From assembly GCA_016793565.1 (NCBI GenBank), contig JAEUMA010000424.1, forward strand, positions 1 through 6,118: a stretch of 6,118 nt of DNA. Reading direction: 5' to 3'. Positions 4,342-6,118 of this stretch are shown here, one piece after another (within the stretch, counting starts at the first letter, position 1; every line of letters starts with the position of its first letter). The notes below the pieces were generated by a model, which searched no databases, was not told where the DNA came from, and was given only the letters and a program-made list of their open reading frames with translations. The stretch is from Rhizobiaceae bacterium (GTDB lineage: Bacteria; Pseudomonadota; Alphaproteobacteria; Rhizobiales; Rhizobiaceae). Made by a program: the position numbers and the translations under genes.

Positions 4342-6118
4342 ATGCGTGATCTGGCCCCAGGCCCGCGCGTATTGCTGAAACGGCTCCGAGAGCTGATGGC
4401 CGAGCCGCTCGATCCGCAGGAGCGGCTCGACCGGATCGTGCGCGAGATCGCGCAGAACATGGTCGCCGAAGTCTGCTCGCTCTACGTGTTGCGCGCCGAT
4501 TCGGTGCTGGAACTCTATGCCACCGAGGGTCTGAACCCCGGCTCGGTGCACCTTGCGCAACTGCGCCTGGGCGAAGGCCTGGTCGGCACGATCGCGGCCA
4601 GCGCACGCGCTCTCAACCTTTCCGACGCCCAGGGCCACCCAGCCTTCGCCTATCTGCCGGAGACTGGCGAAGAGGTGTACAACTCCTTCCTCGGCGTGCC
4701 GGTGCTGCGCGCCGGCCGCACCCTCGGCGTGCTGGTCGTCCAGAACCGCACCAAGCGCCAGTACCGCGACGACGAGGTCGAGGCGCTGGAGACGATCGCC
4801 ATGGTGATCGCCGAGATGATCGCCACCGGCGATCTCTCGCGGCTCACCCGCCCCGGCATGGAGCTGGATCTTCGGCGTCCCGTCAGCCTACGCGGGCTTT
4901 CCTTCAACGACGGGGTGGGCCTCGGCCACGTCGTCCTGCACGAGCCGCGCATCGTCGTCACGGACCTGTTCAACGAGGATTCCGACGAGGAACTGCGCCG
5001 GCTCGACCGCTCGTTGTCGTCCTTGCGTCTTTCGATCGACGACATGATGGCCCGGCGCGAGGTGGCGTTCGAGGGCGAGCACCGCGAGGTGCTGGAGACC
5101 TACCGCATGTTCGCCAACGACCGCGGCTGGGTCCGGCGGCTGGAGGAGGCCGTCCGCAACGGCCTGACGGCCGAGGCCGCGGTGGAGAAGGTGCAGAGCG
5201 ACATGCGCGCGCGCATGCTGCACATGACGGACCCCTATCTGCGCGAGCGCATGAGCGACTTCGACGACCTGGCCAACCGGCTGCTCAGGCTGCTGCTCGG
5301 CCGGGCTCCCGAGGACGTGGCCGCCTCGCTGCCGAAGGATTCGATCGTCGTCGCCCGCTCGATGGGCGCGGCGGAACTGCTGGACTATCCGCGCGAGAAG
5401 CTGCGCGGCGTGGTTCTGGAGGACGGCGCCGCGACCAGCCATGTCGTGATAGTGGCGCGCGCGATGGGCATTCCGGTCTCCGGGCAGGTCAAGGGCGCCG
5501 TCTCGATGTCGGAGAACGGCGACGCCATCATCGTCGACGGCGAGGACGGCAGCGTGCATCTTCGGCCGCAGCCGGACCTGGAAGCCGCCTACGCGGAGAA
5601 GGTGAGGTTCCGCGCCCGCCGCCAGGAACTCTATCGCGAACTGCGTACAAAGCCGTCCGCCACCCGCGATGGCGTGCCTGTGGATCTGCTCATGAATGCG
5701 GGGCTGGCGGTCGACCTGCCGCAGCTCGCCGAAGCTGGCGCCGCCGGCATCGGCCTTTTTCGCACCGAACTTCAGTTCATGATCGCTTCGACCTTTCCGC
5801 GTGCCGAGGCGCAGGAACGGCTCTATCGCGACGTGCTGGACGCGGCGCGCGGCAAGCCGGTGACCTTCCGCACGCTCGACATCGGCGGCGACAAGGTGCT
5901 GCCTTACTTCAAAGGGTCGGTGGCCGAGGAAAACCCAGCGCTTGGCTGGCGCGCGATCCGGCTGACGCTGGACCGGCCGGGCCTGCTGAAGACGCAGATG
6001 CGCGCGCTGCTCAAGGCGGCCGGCGGCCGCGAGCTCCGCATCATGCTACCGATGGTGACGGAACTCGGCGAGATCGCGCAGGCACGCGAACATATCGACC
6101 GCGAGGTGCGGCATCTCT
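4342..6118 (+). CDS. ptsP: PTS-Ntr enzyme I, phosphoenolpyruvate-protein phosphotransferase with GAF domain (3' end outside window)
   Basis: EI-Ntr takes phosphate from PEP onto a histidine and passes it to NPr and then EIIA-Ntr, a regulatory rather than sugar-transporting relay in the cytoplasm. The frame is open from the ATG at 4342 to the right edge (592 full codons); the family is usually about 750 residues, so roughly the last fifth, including the C-terminal catalytic cysteine, is missing. Residues about 20-155 form a GAF domain (LYATEGLNP, LGVPVLRAGRTLGVLVVQN). The PEP-utilising N-terminal/HPr-binding helical part starts near 183 (LRGLSFNDGVGLGH). The phosphohistidine is His367 in EDGAATSHVVIVARAMGIP. 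The PEP barrel shows GIGLFRTELQFM (Arg474) and TFRTLDIGGDK (Arg510, Asp517-Lys518), then ENPALGWRAIR and IMLPMV. The start is fixed by GAGAGGA at 6-nt spacing and the typical MRDL N-terminus. In related alphaproteobacteria the GAF domain senses glutamine and links nitrogen state to (p)ppGpp. A Bradyrhizobium japonicum study linked ptsP with lysC. Confidence 0.96.
   Translation, partial: MRDLAPGPRVLLKRLRELMAEPLDPQERLDRIVREIAQNMVAEVCSLYVLRADSVLELYATEGLNPGSVHLAQLRLGEGLVGTIAASARALNLSDAQGHPAFAYLPETGEEVYNSFLGVPVLRAGRTLGVLVVQNRTKRQYRDDEVEALETIAMVIAEMIATGDLSRLTRPGMELDLRRPVSLRGLSFNDGVGLGHVVLHEPRIVVTDLFNEDSDEELRRLDRSLSSLRLSIDDMMARREVAFEGEHREVLETYRMFANDRGWVRRLEEAVRNGLTAEAAVEKVQSDMRARMLHMTDPYLRERMSDFDDLANRLLRLLLGRAPEDVAASLPKDSIVVARSMGAAELLDYPREKLRGVVLEDGAATSHVVIVARAMGIPVSGQVKGAVSMSENGDAIIVDGEDGSVHLRPQPDLEAAYAEKVRFRARRQELYRELRTKPSATRDGVPVDLLMNAGLAVDLPQLAEAGAAGIGLFRTELQFMIASTFPRAEAQERLYRDVLDAARGKPVTFRTLDIGGDKVLPYFKGSVAEENPALGWRAIRLTLDRPGLLKTQMRALLKAAGGRELRIMLPMVTELGEIAQAREHIDREVRHL

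Noticed and set aside
3450..4460. Long minus-strand open frame (336 codons) opposite lysC and the ptsP start
   Set aside because: It is fully antisense to conserved LysC and PtsP sequence and has His/Arg/Asp-rich composition with no recognisable domain.

Overview
The window looks like a chromosomal core region of a high-GC alphaproteobacterium of the order Hyphomicrobiales (Rhizobiales), probably near Mesorhizobium/Phyllobacteriaceae. The basis is the strong G/C third-position bias, the DUF2125-family protein, the hisC-tyrA pair and the lysC-ptsP pair, and protein wording typical of that group. This placement is inferred from memory of these families, not from a database search. I see no mobile element, tRNA, rRNA, CRISPR array or sign of recent transfer.

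Layout, left to right. (1) Positions 2-733, + strand: the C-terminal 243 residues of a DUF2125-family protein. (2) 728-1663, - strand: tyrA (prephenate/arogenate dehydrogenase), which runs tail-to-tail into the DUF2125 gene so that the two 3' ends overlap by 6 bp. (3) 1667-2779, - strand: hisC (histidinol-phosphate/aromatic aminotransferase), upstream of tyrA with a 3-bp gap, so hisC-tyrA is a two-gene unit with probable translational coupling. (4) 2780-2993: a 214-bp divergent control region with a good candidate hisC promoter, a weaker candidate lysC promoter and a striking structured lysC leader. (5) 2994-4268, + strand: lysC (class II-type aspartate kinase with two ACT domains) containing a plausible internal start for a regulatory beta subunit. 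(6) 4269-4341: short spacer with a hairpin. (7) 4342 to the right edge, + strand: ptsP (enzyme I-Ntr, GAF plus PEP-utilising domains), cut by the window end before its C-terminus.

Functionally, the left operon ends the tyrosine branch and can serve histidine and aromatic transamination. The right operon starts the aspartate family (Lys/Met/Thr, diaminopimelate) and couples it to the nitrogen phosphotransferase relay. The genes themselves are well-known families. I do not see a wholly new system. The parts most worth testing are the lysC leader, where a terminator-like hairpin and a longer alternative pairing share one arm, and the internal GTG start within lysC.
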